Shown: positions 9,150-19,221 of the stretch, in pieces
Layout: every line of letters starts with the position of its first letter
Position numbering within the stretch: position 1 is the first letter of the stretch
Assembly: GCF_024498075.1 (NCBI RefSeq)
Contig: NZ_JANHOF010000005.1
Span: 429,448-493,447 of the forward strand
Direction: 5' to 3'
Source of the DNA: Paenibacillus mendelii
Lineage (GTDB): Bacteria > Bacillota > Bacilli > Paenibacillales > Paenibacillaceae
Length of the DNA: 64,000 nucleotides
Translations under genes and position numbers: made by a program
The notes under the pieces: model-generated
Told to the model about the DNA's origin: nothing
The model's database searches: none
Seen by the model: only the letters and a program-made list of their open reading frames with translations

Positions 9150-10187
9150 ATGGAAGACCGGATTATTTCCGCCAACCTCATGATGGAAGATGCTGCGGTG
9201 GAGCTTAGCTTGCGTCCCCGTTATTTAGCTGAATATATCGGTCAGACCAAAGTGAAGGATAATTTGAAAGTATTCATCGAGGCGGCCAAGTTCCGCAAAG
9301 AAGCATTGGATCACGTACTGCTCTATGGGCCTCCCGGCCTTGGGAAGACGACGCTGTCGAACATTATTGCCAATGAACTGGGCGTCAATTTGCGAACAAC
9401 CAGCGGGCCGGCTATCGAACGCCCCGGAGATCTGGCCGCATTGCTGACGAATTTGCAAGAAGGCGACGTCCTTTTCATCGATGAGATTCACCGTCTGCAT
9501 CGTACGGTTGAAGAGGTGCTGTATCCGGCCATGGAGGACTTTGCGCTTGATATTATGATCGGCAAAGGCCCTAGCGCCAGGTCGGTGCGGCTCGAGCTGC
9601 CGCCGTTTACCCTTATTGGCGCGACTACTCGAGCAGGTCTTCTCTCGGCGCCGCTGCGCGACCGGTTCGGGGTCGTGAGCCGCCTCGAATTTTACACAGT
9701 AGACGAGCTCGCTTACATCGTATCGCGCACTTCGGAAATTCTCGGCGTCGGCGTTGTTGGAGAAGCGGCTCGCGAAATTGCGATGCGCTCCAGGGGGACG
9801 CCGCGCATTGCCAACCGTCTGCTCAAGCGGGTTCGCGATTTTGCGCAGGTGCGCGGGGATGGAATTATTACGCATGAGCTTGCCCGTGATGCGATGGAAT
9901 TGATACAAGTAGATCCACTTGGTCTCGACCGTATCGATCATAAGATGCTCGTAACGATGATTACCCATTATCGGGGCGGACCTGTCGGTCTGGATACCAT
10001 TGCAGCAACAATCGGTGAGGAGAGTCAGACCATCGAGGATGTCTATGAGCCATACTTGATGCAGATCGGTTTTCTGCAGCGGACGCCTAGAGGTCGAGTT
10101 GTTGCTCCGCAAGCCTATCGACATCTAGGCTTGCCGGTGCCGGAACAGTTCGGCGGAGGAGCAGGACAGGCTGAGGATGTGAATTAA
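9150..10187 (+). CDS. ruvB: Holliday junction helicase RuvB
   Basis: AAA+ motor that drives branch migration at RuvA-bound junctions. Walker [10 protein letters not shown] lies at residues 60-68 and Walker B LFIDEIHR near residue 110. Sensor 1 (IGATTRAG), the arginine-finger region (PLRDRFG) and the C-terminal winged helix ([14 protein letters not shown]) are all present. The length is 345 residues. ATG 9150 follows AAAGGGGGA; an in-frame upstream codon at 9126 is less likely. The last base is shared with the next start. Confidence 0.97.
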   Translation: MEDRIISANLMMEDAAVELSLRPRYLAEYIGQTKVKDNLKVFIEAAKFRKEALDHVLLYGPPGLGKTTLSNIIANELGVNLRTTSGPAIERPGDLAALLTNLQEGDVLFIDEIHRLHRTVEEVLYPAMEDFALDIMIGKGPSARSVRLELPPFTLIGATTRAGLLSAPLRDRFGVVSRLEFYTVDELAYIVSRTSEILGVGVVGEAAREIAMRSRGTPRIANRLLKRVRDFAQVRGDGIITHELARDAMELIQVDPLGLDRIDHKMLVTMITHYRGGPVGLDTIAATIGEESQTIEDVYEPYLMQIGFLQRTPRGRVVAPQAYRHLGLPVPEQFGGGAGQAEDVN

Positions 10188-10627
10188 TGGAGAAGCTTTA
10201 CGTACTGTATGATAATCAGTGCAGGCTATGCTTGGCGAGCGTTAAACGGCTCAGGGAACTTCACACGTCAGCCGAGCTTCGTTTTGTCTCCATTCAATCT
10301 TATCTGGAAGGAACAAGCGAAGCAGTTCCGGAGTTCGGCTCCATCGATAAGGAAAGGCTTCTTGCCAAGCTGCATGTCGTGGATGAAGCAGGACGCGCTT
10401 ATGCGGGAGCGGACGGTGTCGTCCGGATCATGCGGACGTCTAGGGGATTATCTTGGATGGCCGTGCTGTATAGAATTCCTGGGATGAACCGGTTGGCTGA
10501 TATCTTGTATCGCTATGTTGCCAAGCGGCGTTATGACTGGTTTGGTAAGACGGATGAAGGCTGTGAGAATGGTGTATGCGCCTTGCCTAATCATCATCCG
10601 GAAGATAGGAGGATGAACGGCAAATGA
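10187..10627 (+). CDS. DCC family thiol-disulfide oxidoreductase-like protein (DUF393)
   Basis: The 146-residue protein begins with YDNQCRLCLAS, a variant of the DxxCxxC signature of the DCC/DUF393 family, thought to have a thioredoxin-like fold. A second helix region (LSWMAVLYRIPGMNRLADILYRYVAKRRYDWFG) is typical of the family's C-terminus, and Cys residues recur near the end (GCENGVCALP). The ATG overlaps the ruvB stop and the end overlaps the next start, so it is translationally coupled within the ruv-que operon. Substrate is unknown. Confidence 0.8.
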   Translation: MEKLYVLYDNQCRLCLASVKRLRELHTSAELRFVSIQSYLEGTSEAVPEFGSIDKERLLAKLHVVDEAGRAYAGADGVVRIMRTSRGLSWMAVLYRIPGMNRLADILYRYVAKRRYDWFGKTDEGCENGVCALPNHHPEDRRMNGK

Positions 10628-12765
10628 AAATCGTGGATGTAAGCGGCAGCCAGACCGCTTACGATAGCCAGCGAAACCGTTCAAAGCCTATACGGTTATT
10701 GCTGCTGCTCGTGTCGCTGCTGCTTCTCGTATCCGTGTGGACTGTGTGGCCTTCGCAAGGGGCTGTACCGAAGCTTGAGACGATACGAGTCGCTCTGTTT
10801 ATCGAACACGCAAGATATAAGCTTAATACGGCATCGGCAACCTTCACATCTGCTGGTGCCATGGCTGTGGGCGTCAGGCAGCCTGCCGGGGTGAAGACGC
10901 TGCTTCAAACGAAGGCCGGTGCAACCATCCGCTTTACCTTGGATGACTATAAGGTGAAGGTCGCGGAAACATCCGAGTTCACAACCGCGCTTGCCATGGT
11001 CAAACGATTGAAAGCAGCAGGCGGGACCGGATTCTTAACTTCCGTGTCCAAAAACAATGCAGCTTTCTATCAAATCCTCGAAGGATCATACCGGAGTGCA
11101 GCTGAAGCGAAGACGGCTTCGGAGCGTTGGAGCAAGGACAGTGTGCTCGCGGGTCTGAAAGGCGCTTCCAAAGTCGAGTTGATGGGGCCTCTTCATTATG
11201 AATCGGGAACGTTTGCATCCCAAACGGAAGCAGAACAAGCGGCGGGAGCTTTCCGCGGTTTGGGGGTTGACGCTTTCGCGGCGATGAAACAAGCAGGCAA
11301 TGGATCGGGACAATATACGGTTCTCGTTGGAGCAGCCGTCGATCAAGCCGGCTTGAATGCCGTGAAGGCGAAGGCAGCTGGCGGGGGGACTCTGAAAGCC
11401 GCGGATGCCAGCACGGTGTATGTTCTCATACGCGATGACCACTCCATATCGGAGTCGGCAAAGTCTTCAATGCCTTTATATTCGGTACCCTTGACCGGTA
11501 CGAAGCTATGGGTATCGACGGATGCCGCAACCGGCATTAAGCTGGCTGAGCGTTATGGCCGTACATACCGTGGGCAATTTGAACTGAGTGGGCTAAGCAG
11601 CAAGCTGGCGGTTATTAATGAGCTGCCGTTCGAGCAATATTTATATGCTGTCGTAGGCGGAGAGATGCCTGCATCCTGGCATGCCGAAGCGCTTAAAGCC
11701 CAAGCAGTGGCGGCAAGGACCTACGCGATTTATCAAGGGTTCGGTTTTCAAATCGCGCATGTCGTGGATACGACACTTAGTCAAGTATACGGAGGCATCG
11801 GTGCGGAGAAGCCGGCGACGATCAAAGCGGTTGACGCGACGAGCGGTGAAATCGCGATGCACGGCGGCAAGGTGATCGAATCGCTGTTCTCATCCAGTGC
11901 AGGGGGAGCAAGCGCCGACGCCTCAGAAATATGGGGTAACGTCGTCCCTTATTTGAAGTCAGTTACAAGCCCCGATCAATCTTCAGAGAAAGGGCTGATG
12001 TATTGGTACAGGGTCGTGCTGCCGAGCGGTGAAACAGGTTACATCCGTGAAGACTTGTTGGAAACGACAGCAGATACGACGGCAGCGGGAAGCAAGATCA
12101 TGCGGGTTAAAAGTGACGGAGTCATGGTTCGGCCAATCCCGCTCGTACAAGATAATGTTCCGCCGGTCGGCCAAGTTGGACGCAATACGTCAGTCGTTGT
12201 GCTGGAACGCGTTATTCAATCCAACGAGATGTCGTGGGTACGCGGTCCCTTCACACCGGCTACGCTCCTTTCCTCAATGAATAAGATATCGGCAGCGGTC
12301 CAAGGCCCGGTACGCACACTGGAAGCAGGCAGCAAGGGCCCTTCGGGACGCTTGACAGAGCTGCTTGTGAATGGCAGAGCGCTTGAAGTGAAGAACCCGG
12401 ATTCGTTCCGTTCGGCTCTGGGCGGTCTTCCGAGCACAAGGCTCGAGATTGACGAAACGGCGAGAATGACGATAGCTGCATCCGGAAACCGGGTCTCTGA
12501 ACGCCCGAAGGACAGCGGTGCGCTGATGGTGCTTGGCGGAGACGGAAAACCCGCGGAGCCAAGCGGCGGAAACCTGTTCATCCTGAATGGTCAAGGAGAC
12601 ATACGCGCGGCCACGAAGGAACCGACTTTCCGGTTCATAGGGAACGGATACGGTCATGGCGTCGGCTTATCTCAATACGGTGCCCGCGGATTGGCAGAAT
12701 CAGGGTATGACTATAAGTACATTTTGCAATACTACTATAGAGACGTATCGATCGTTAAGGAATGA
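10624..12765 (+). CDS. SpoIID/LytB domain-containing exported protein with SPOR-like region
   Basis: The 713-residue protein has one N-terminal membrane or signal segment (about residues 24-45). A SPOR-like region with tandem alpha/beta units (FYQILEGSYRSAAEAKTASERW, YTVLVGAAVDQAGLNAV) follows at about 135-265. The SpoIID core is near 320-440, containing VVGGEMPASWHAEALKAQAVAARTYA, whose Glu corresponds to the catalytic residue of the SpoIID lytic transglycosylase, and it ends with YGHGVGLSQYGARGLAESG. Related proteins strip stem peptides or cleave glycans during engulfment and germination. It is much longer than SpoIID itself (about 340 residues), so it is a paralogue. It overlaps the preceding gene by 4 bp. 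Confidence 0.85.
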   Translation: MKIVDVSGSQTAYDSQRNRSKPIRLLLLLVSLLLLVSVWTVWPSQGAVPKLETIRVALFIEHARYKLNTASATFTSAGAMAVGVRQPAGVKTLLQTKAGATIRFTLDDYKVKVAETSEFTTALAMVKRLKAAGGTGFLTSVSKNNAAFYQILEGSYRSAAEAKTASERWSKDSVLAGLKGASKVELMGPLHYESGTFASQTEAEQAAGAFRGLGVDAFAAMKQAGNGSGQYTVLVGAAVDQAGLNAVKAKAAGGGTLKAADASTVYVLIRDDHSISESAKSSMPLYSVPLTGTKLWVSTDAATGIKLAERYGRTYRGQFELSGLSSKLAVINELPFEQYLYAVVGGEMPASWHAEALKAQAVAARTYAIYQGFGFQIAHVVDTTLSQVYGGIGAEKPATIKAVDATSGEIAMHGGKVIESLFSSSAGGASADASEIWGNVVPYLKSVTSPDQSSEKGLMYWYRVVLPSGETGYIREDLLETTADTTAAGSKIMRVKSDGVMVRPIPLVQDNVPPVGQVGRNTSVVVLERVIQSNEMSWVRGPFTPATLLSSMNKISAAVQGPVRTLEAGSKGPSGRLTELLVNGRALEVKNPDSFRSALGGLPSTRLEIDETARMTIAASGNRVSERPKDSGALMVLGGDGKPAEPSGGNLFILNGQGDIRAATKEPTFRFIGNGYGHGVGLSQYGARGLAESGYDYKYILQYYYRDVSIVKE

Positions 12766-12774
12766 GACTATTCG

Positions 12775-13821
12775 ATGAATGTTGACGAATTTGATTTTGA
12801 ATTACCGGAATCACTGATTGCCCAGACACCGCTGCTGGAACGAACGGCCTCAAGGCTTCTCTCACTCAGCAAGGACTCGGGTGCAATCGGGCATCACCGC
12901 TTCACGGAGCTTGCCGATATGCTGCAACCAGGCGATACCCTCGTTTTGAATGACACACGCGTTCTGCCTGCACGTCTACTAGGCGTCAAGTCGGACACAG
13001 GGGCCAAAGTGGAGCTGCTGCTGTTGAAGCAGATCGAAGGCGATCGCTGGGAGACGCTGGCCAAGCCTGCGAAACGGCTCAAGCTGGGTGCTAAGCTGGC
13101 TTTCGGAGACGATGGGACAGGTAATCCACTCCTGAGCGCCGTTGTGACCGGCGAAGGAGATATGGGTTCACGCGTAGTGGAATTTCAATACGAAGGCATA
13201 TTTCAAGAGCTGCTTGATCGCCTTGGCGAGATGCCGCTGCCACCGTATATTAAGGAACGTCTTAATGACAGGGAGCGATACCAGACGGTATATGCCAAGC
13301 ACGAAGGTTCGGCTGCTGCGCCAACAGCAGGGCTCCATTTTACACAGCCGTTCCTCGATCAGCTGAGCGCTAAAGGCGTTAATATCGCATATGTGACGCT
13401 CCATGTTGGACTAGGCACGTTCCGGCCAATGTCCGTAGAACGGGTAGAAGAGCATACGATGCATGCCGAGTACTATGAATTGAGTGATTCGACGGCATCA
13501 TTATTGAGGCAAACGAAGGCAAGAGGAGGCCGTGTTGTAGCCGTAGGCACGACATCAGCACGTACGCTTGAAACTGCAGCGGCGCGCTTCCCTTCCGGCG
13601 ATGTTCAAGCCTGCAGCGGCTGGACCGATATCTTTCTATTCCCGGGATACTCGTTTAAGCTGGTCGATGCTCTTCTTACGAATTTTCATCTGCCGAAGTC
13701 GACGCTGGTCATGCTCGTCAGTGCTCTGGCAGGACGGGATCACGTGATGAACGCTTATCGCGAGGCAATCGACAAGGAATATCGTTTCTTCAGCTTTGGC
13801 GACGCAATGTTTATCTACTAA
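12775..13821 (+). CDS. queA: S-adenosylmethionine:tRNA ribosyltransferase-isomerase
   Basis: Transfers and isomerises the ribosyl group of SAM onto preQ1 in tRNA, forming epoxyqueuosine. The 348-residue protein starts with the family hallmark [15 protein letters not shown]. It also has [10 protein letters not shown] near residue 60, GLHFT near residue 185 and the C-terminal [31 protein letters not shown] lies before the start, 9 bp after the preceding stop. It is paired with tgt, as in most Firmicutes. Confidence 0.97.
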   Translation: MNVDEFDFELPESLIAQTPLLERTASRLLSLSKDSGAIGHHRFTELADMLQPGDTLVLNDTRVLPARLLGVKSDTGAKVELLLLKQIEGDRWETLAKPAKRLKLGAKLAFGDDGTGNPLLSAVVTGEGDMGSRVVEFQYEGIFQELLDRLGEMPLPPYIKERLNDRERYQTVYAKHEGSAAAPTAGLHFTQPFLDQLSAKGVNIAYVTLHVGLGTFRPMSVERVEEHTMHAEYYELSDSTASLLRQTKARGGRVVAVGTTSARTLETAAARFPSGDVQACSGWTDIFLFPGYSFKLVDALLTNFHLPKSTLVMLVSALAGRDHVMNAYREAIDKEYRFFSFGDAMFIY

Positions 13822-14973
<1,152 letters not shown>

Positions 14974-14987
14974 AAGGGGTGAAATCA

Positions 14988-15335
14988 ATGTGGGTAGCAG
15001 CTGAGACTGGTGGTTTAGGCGGTTTAGGGGCGCTTGGCTCCATTCTACCGTTCGTGTTAATGTTTGCGGTTTTCTATTTTCTCCTTATTCGTCCGCAGCA
15101 GCGTAAACAGAAGCATCGGAGCGCTATGCTAAACCAGCTGAAGAAGGGCGATAAAGTCGTCACGATCGGCGGGATGCATGGTACGATCTTGGAAATTACG
15201 GATGATGTGGTAGTTCTTCGCATCAACGATACGACGAAGGTCACGTTTGACCGCAGTGCGATTAATAATGTGTCGTCGAGCGCCGCAGCGCCGGTTGAGA
15301 AGAAAGAAGACAAAACGGAAGAAACGAAGGCTTAA
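14988..15335 (+). CDS. yajC: Preprotein translocase accessory subunit YajC
   Basis: Small membrane partner of SecDF. This 115-residue protein has one transmembrane helix (about residues 18-37, ILPFVLMFAVFYFLLIRPQQR) followed by the conserved cytosolic RPQQRKQKHRSAMLNQLKKGDKVVTIGGMHGTI. The C-terminus is charged and low in complexity. AAAGGGGTGA precedes ATG 14988; upstream in-frame codons overlap tgt. It is separated from secD by six genes here. Confidence 0.94.
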   Translation: MWVAAETGGLGGLGALGSILPFVLMFAVFYFLLIRPQQRKQKHRSAMLNQLKKGDKVVTIGGMHGTILEITDDVVVLRINDTTKVTFDRSAINNVSSSAAAPVEKKEDKTEETKA

Positions 15336-15425
15336 TTCATGCAGCTTTCGGTGTGAGTGATACATAAGACGGTCAATTCCGCCGGCATGTAAGAAGTGAA
15401 TACGGTCATGCATATGTTATAGGTA

Positions 15426-15468
15426 AAGCGGAGATGGGGCGATAGCCTCGAATCTCCGCTTTTTTTTT
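15426..15468 (+). terminator. Terminator after yajC
   Basis: AAGCGGAGAT / AATCTCCGCTT stem with inner GGGGC/GCCTC pairing and eight T. The T run abuts the stop codon of the convergent WYL regulator gene. Confidence 0.88.
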
Positions 15469-16444
15469 ACGCCTGATATCGCGCGACAAGAAGTTGAGCC
15501 CGCTCGAGCATGGTCTCCCTCAGAATCGCAGGTTCAAGTGCTTCCACGGTAGATGCAAATGAAAATAAAACCTCGCAGGCCACCTCGATAGAATCAAATA
15601 CGACCTCGACCTCGAGTAAATGTTCTGGGGATACATCTTCGACACGCAAGGAAGGAGTGTCTCGAACTGCTTGTACGTTAACGTATCGAATTCGTTTAAG
15701 TTTGGCGAGCTGATCCTCCTCCATCCGCAATAACGCATGGAACCGCGGCAGCTGTTCATAGAAAGCAGCGGTTGACGCTTGCCACCATGCAGCCAAATCA
15801 AAATCAACGGGGCGGTCGTAGTGATCGCCGGTCAACCTAGCTTCTGTGATACGAGATATACGGTATGTTCTCGTTTCCGTATCTACGGTAGCAATCATAT
15901 ACCAAACCTTTCCCTTGGCAACGATTCCTAATGGTTCGGCGATCCGTACTACGGTTTGATCCCCTTTGTTATAACTAAATTCAATTCGATGATCATTCCA
16001 TACCGCTTCTTGGATAAGAGACAACCAAGGAGTCGGTTCATGATGGTTGTTCCAGCCGATCCCGTCAATATGAAGCCTTTCACGTATGCGCCTCACGTCA
16101 GATAAATGCTCGGACGGCGCGGCAGTGACCAGCTTGATCAGCGCAGATTCAAGCTTAACACGCAGATCCGTATCGGTGGGCAATCGGACGGAAGCGGCAA
16201 GCAGCAGGGCTTGAAGCTCCTCGCGGGTTAATCCCGTCAAATCGGTCTTGTAGCCCTCCATCAGCCGCCAGCCGCCAACTGATCCGCGGTCGGCCATAAC
16301 AGGTATGCCGGCTGAGCTAAGCGCCTCCATATCGCGGTGAATCGTCCGTTCCGAAACTTCGAGTCGTTCGGCGAGCACCTTTGCGGTTATTAACCCGGAA
16401 TCCTGAAGCATAAGAAGGATGGAAAGCAATCTATCGCCGCGCAT
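15467..16444 (-). CDS. HTH and WYL domain transcriptional regulator
   Basis: The 325-residue protein starts with an HTH_11 DeoR-like helix-turn-helix (RLLSILLMLQDSGLITAKVLAERLEVSERTIHRDMEALSSAGIPV) and carries a WYL domain from about residue 145 (WNDHRIEFSYNKGDQTVVRIAEPLGIVAKGKVWYMIATV). A C-terminal WCX-like extension follows. WYL proteins are ligand- or nucleic-acid-responsive regulators, often of DNA damage genes. AAAGGAGC precedes the ATG. It stands alone, convergent with yajC; the target is unknown. Confidence 0.88.
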   Translation of the reverse strand: MRGDRLLSILLMLQDSGLITAKVLAERLEVSERTIHRDMEALSSAGIPVMADRGSVGGWRLMEGYKTDLTGLTREELQALLLAASVRLPTDTDLRVKLESALIKLVTAAPSEHLSDVRRIRERLHIDGIGWNNHHEPTPWLSLIQEAVWNDHRIEFSYNKGDQTVVRIAEPLGIVAKGKVWYMIATVDTETRTYRISRITEARLTGDHYDRPVDFDLAAWWQASTAAFYEQLPRFHALLRMEEDQLAKLKRIRYVNVQAVRDTPSLRVEDVSPEHLLEVEVVFDSIEVACEVLFSFASTVEALEPAILRETMLERAQLLVARYQA

Positions 16445-16540
16445 AGCAACGCTCCTTTAATTTCGGATGAAGACAATCAAGCATCTGTTCTAGTATAGCT
16501 TACGAATCAGGACATCTGCTGTCATATATGGAATGAAAAA

Positions 16541-16573
16541 ACCACCATGCCGTCATAATGGCGGCATGGTGGT
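16541..16573 (-). terminator. Terminator after the PAP2 gene
   Basis: On the minus strand, ACCACCATGCCG / CGGCATGGTGGT stem with a 9-base loop followed by six T (16535-16540). Confidence 0.88.
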
Positions 16574-16602
16574 CTGCATAACATTTGATTAACACGTATC
16601 AA

Positions 16603-17463
16603 TTACTTGGCATCCTCTTGAGCATATGTGAGCTGGGCGAGACGCCGCTTTCCGCTGCGGCTGCGCAGGAACAATCCAGCCTTGCTAAGATATATGCCTG
16701 CTGTCGATGCGAACAGACCGAGCAGTAGGCCGCCGAGCATATCAATAAGCCAGTGGATCCCCAGATAGAAAATGGCGAATATGACGATTGCCGCGCAAAT
16801 GCTGCAAAACCAAGCCCAGCGCTTGTTGCCAGACCGAAGTGCCAGAACGGCTAGCGTGACGGAAATCGAGGTATGCAGGCTGGGAAAGCAATTATTGAGT
16901 CCAGAAAGGGCACGATATTCGGTTTCGAAATTAGGGAACACGTCAAGCATGAGAAACCGGACGCTTGGATCATGAGCCCATACCTCATTGACCGGGAAGA
17001 AGAAGTAGAATGGAATGGCTACCAGATAATTGATCATGATCGCATAACATGTTGCATAGTACATTTGTTTTGTTTTGTCCTGAAACGTATAGATCCCGAT
17101 GGATGCAATGAGCATGGCTTGAAAGACAACGACGTATACAAAAGAAACGACCAAGGTGAGAATCTCGTTCTCAAACGTATGCTGCAGATTGCTGACGAAG
17201 CTGCCTTCAATAGATTGAAAGAACGAAGTGAAATCAACGGTATACGAAGTCATGTTATTCTCTATCATGAGTTCGATTTTATTTAAGAATAGAATCGCCA
17301 TCAATGCAACAAAATGTAACAAATAGGCCCTTGAGGTGGCAAGCTCTTTTAGAAAAAGACCGCCGATCCGAAATGGATTTGTCAATGCTCCGTACCAAAG
17401 CAAGAGAATGACGACAAGCGTGGTATAAATGGCTACGGTCGTCATATTGTCAAACAAAATCAT
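16603..17463 (-). CDS. PAP2 superfamily membrane phosphatase (inositolphosphotransferase-like)
   Basis: The 286-residue protein has about six hydrophobic segments. The PAP2 signature is split as expected: GLNNCFPSLHTSIS near residue 170, whose His is the general acid, and YLGIHWLIDMLGGLLLG near residue 230, with the nucleophilic His and supporting Asp. The fragment typical of the family's first motif (KxxxxxxRP) is not evident, as in the inositolphosphorylceramide synthase-like PAP2_3 branch. It probably acts on lipid phosphates at the membrane. GGGGGGAAAG precedes the ATG. Confidence 0.82.
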   Translation of the reverse strand: MILFDNMTTVAIYTTLVVILLLWYGALTNPFRIGGLFLKELATSRAYLLHFVALMAILFLNKIELMIENNMTSYTVDFTSFFQSIEGSFVSNLQHTFENEILTLVVSFVYVVVFQAMLIASIGIYTFQDKTKQMYYATCYAIMINYLVAIPFYFFFPVNEVWAHDPSVRFLMLDVFPNFETEYRALSGLNNCFPSLHTSISVTLAVLALRSGNKRWAWFCSICAAIVIFAIFYLGIHWLIDMLGGLLLGLFASTAGIYLSKAGLFLRSRSGKRRLAQLTYAQEDAK

Positions 17464-17582
17464 GGCTAGTCTTTCCCCCCAAAATAAGTAGCAAATCCGT
17501 TCGTCGATGTACTCGGTCTAGTATAGCACAATATAAAGGGGAGTTCATAATCGACCAACTATTTCCAGTAAGAAGTGATAGA

Positions 17583-17981
17583 CTATCGTCTCGTATTAAC
17601 ACCAATCATACCGCCGAGGGAACCGCAGGCGAGCGTTTCCGCTAATACGGTAAGCGATCTTCCATTGATCCCGGCATTGGAGGCAAGGAAGCCGATAAGC
17701 AGAATCAGGAGACCATACGCAGCGCCGAGGAACCCACCGTAATACCATCCGCGTTTGCTGGACCGTTTACCAGCAACGAACCCGCCGGCAAAGGAAGCGA
17801 GCGCATGCACGATCATGCTGTACATTGGGAGCTGGTCTTCCTGCAGGTTCCCCCAGCGGAGTAAAGCAGACAGGACAAGCGCACCGACAGCCAGCCATAT
17901 GGCCGCGTACAAAACACCGGAGAGCATGGGCGAAGCAACATGTACCTTGGGTGGAGTCTTTAACGAATTCACCGTTTTCAT
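17583..17981 (-). CDS. TIGR04086-family four-helix membrane protein (YrzE-like)
   Basis: A 132-residue protein with four predicted transmembrane helices separated by short loops, one containing the basic GKRSSKRGWYYGGFLGAAYG motif. This matches the small TIGR04086 family found beside yajC/yrbG in Bacillales. AAGGAGGAA stands directly upstream of the ATG. The 5' region consists of a tandem palindromic repeat, so any leader RNA would carry two strong hairpins. Function unknown. Confidence 0.75.
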   Translation of the reverse strand: MKTVNSLKTPPKVHVASPMLSGVLYAAIWLAVGALVLSALLRWGNLQEDQLPMYSMIVHALASFAGGFVAGKRSSKRGWYYGGFLGAAYGLLILLIGFLASNAGINGRSLTVLAETLACGSLGGMIGVNTRR

Positions 17982-17993
17982 TTCGTTCCTCCT

Positions 17994-18150
17994 TAAGTTT
18001 TGTGAAGCTTAAGCTTCACGAATTCTCTTCGCAACAAAACAACTTCGAAAGCATGGACTAAGTTTTGTGAAGCTTAAGCTTCACGAATTCTCTTCGCAAC
18101 AAAACATCTTCGAAAGCATGGACTACATTTTTGTGAAGCCTGAGCCTCCC
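17994..18150. repeat. 65-bp tandem repeat with an 18-bp perfect palindrome
   Basis: Two nearly identical units start at 17994 and 18059; a third, diverged unit starts at 18124 and fades after about 27 bp. Each complete unit contains the perfect palindrome GTGAAGCTTAAGCTTCAC (18000 region and 18065 region), followed by GAATTCTCTTCGCAACAAAA. In the third unit the palindrome has decayed (GTGAAGCCTGAGCCTC). It sits immediately upstream of the minus-strand membrane protein gene. It may be a dispersed repeat family; this was not tested. Confidence 0.88.
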
Positions 18151-18446
18151 GGTAATGTACATATTGCGGTATAACTTCGTTCGTAAGCATGATTAGTACA
18201 CCATATGGTCAAGCAGGCATAAATAGTACAAGGAGTTCGCGTATAAGATGACTTATTCCTGAATAAGGAGTAATCCGTGATAGTGCATGTTCTCTAAGTT
18301 GCATGAGCTAAGGGCCAGCTGGATTTGCTGCCATATATTCGATATACATCCTCCGTATGACGATCATGGTCTCCGGTGACAATAGCTGTACGGCGGCCAA
18401 GGTAGGAGTCACGCCTGGGACAATAAAACGAAGGGAGCGGTTCCGC
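18151..18446. other. Intergenic region without recognised gene
   Basis: Between the tandem repeat and the DUF421 gene no coding frame is supported. A short inverted repeat CTTATTC-CT-GAATAAG lies near 18251-18266. No clear promoter hexamers or terminator were seen. Confidence 0.5.
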
Positions 18447-19181
18447 TTGGATCTGTGGGATCACGTTATCCGTACGTTTACGATTTATTTTATCGTGTTC
18501 CTGGTCATTCGTTTGATGGGGAAAAGGGAAATTGGAAAGCTGTCCGTATTCGACCTCGTCATCTCCGTCATGGTGGCTGAAATTGCGGTCATCGTCATTG
18601 AAGATACAGACCGGCCATTCGTTCATGGCGTAATCCCGATGGTGGTGCTTCTGGTTGTTCAGGTCGGTTTGGCTTTGCTTACGCTAAAGAGCCGTAAGCT
18701 GCGGCATTTTTTCGATGGCAAACCAACGGTATTGATTGACCGGGGTGAGATTAGTCGTGATGCGTTGCGCAAGCAGCGCTATAACTTGGATGACTTGATG
18801 CAGCAGCTGCGGGAGAATCAAGTGGCTTCCGTATCAGAAGTTGAGTTTGCGATCTTGGAGACGACAGGCAAGCTTTCGGTCATCCAGAAGAAGGATGGGG
18901 ATTACTCGTCAAGTCCCGCAGAAGCCGGACAAACGTCCCCGCCCAGAAGCGCTGGGCAATTAAATTTCCCGAAAAATTATCGTTTCGAGACGCTGCCTGT
19001 TCCGCTCATTATGGACGGGAAGCTGATGAACGACAATTTAGTATCCCTAGGAAAAGACCGGTTCTGGCTTAATAACCATTTGAAAGAAAATGGTGTTTCG
19101 GATTTCAAACAGGTATTTCTTTGTACCGTTGATCAGCGTGGGAGATTGTATATCAATAAACAGAAAGTGCCGCGAACGTAA
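18447..19181 (+). CDS. DUF421/YetF family membrane protein (YrbG-like)
   Basis: The 244-residue protein has an N-terminal membrane part with the conserved VIRLMGKREIGKLSVFDLVISVMVAEIAV (about residues 18-47), a third hydrophobic segment, then a soluble DUF421 domain (GKPTVLIDRGEISRDALRKQRYNLDDLMQQLR). The start is set at TTG 18447, with AAGGGAG at 18431-18437, because this gives the family's usual N-terminus; the frame is open further upstream without conserved sequence. It lies beside spoVB, as yrbG does in B. subtilis. Biochemical role unknown. Confidence 0.85.
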   Translation: MDLWDHVIRTFTIYFIVFLVIRLMGKREIGKLSVFDLVISVMVAEIAVIVIEDTDRPFVHGVIPMVVLLVVQVGLALLTLKSRKLRHFFDGKPTVLIDRGEISRDALRKQRYNLDDLMQQLRENQVASVSEVEFAILETTGKLSVIQKKDGDYSSSPAEAGQTSPPRSAGQLNFPKNYRFETLPVPLIMDGKLMNDNLVSLGKDRFWLNNHLKENGVSDFKQVFLCTVDQRGRLYINKQKVPRT

Positions 19182-19221
19182 CCTTCGCAAGGAGCGAAGG
19201 AAGTTGGCGGCCTCTTTCTGC

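Noticed and set aside
9225..10124. 299-residue minus-strand frame opposite ruvB
   Set aside because: Lies entirely inside RuvB with all AAA+ motifs on the plus strand; the minus frame has no family features.
17994..18150. CRISPR array
   Set aside because: Only two or three directly abutting units with no variable spacers and no cas genes nearby.
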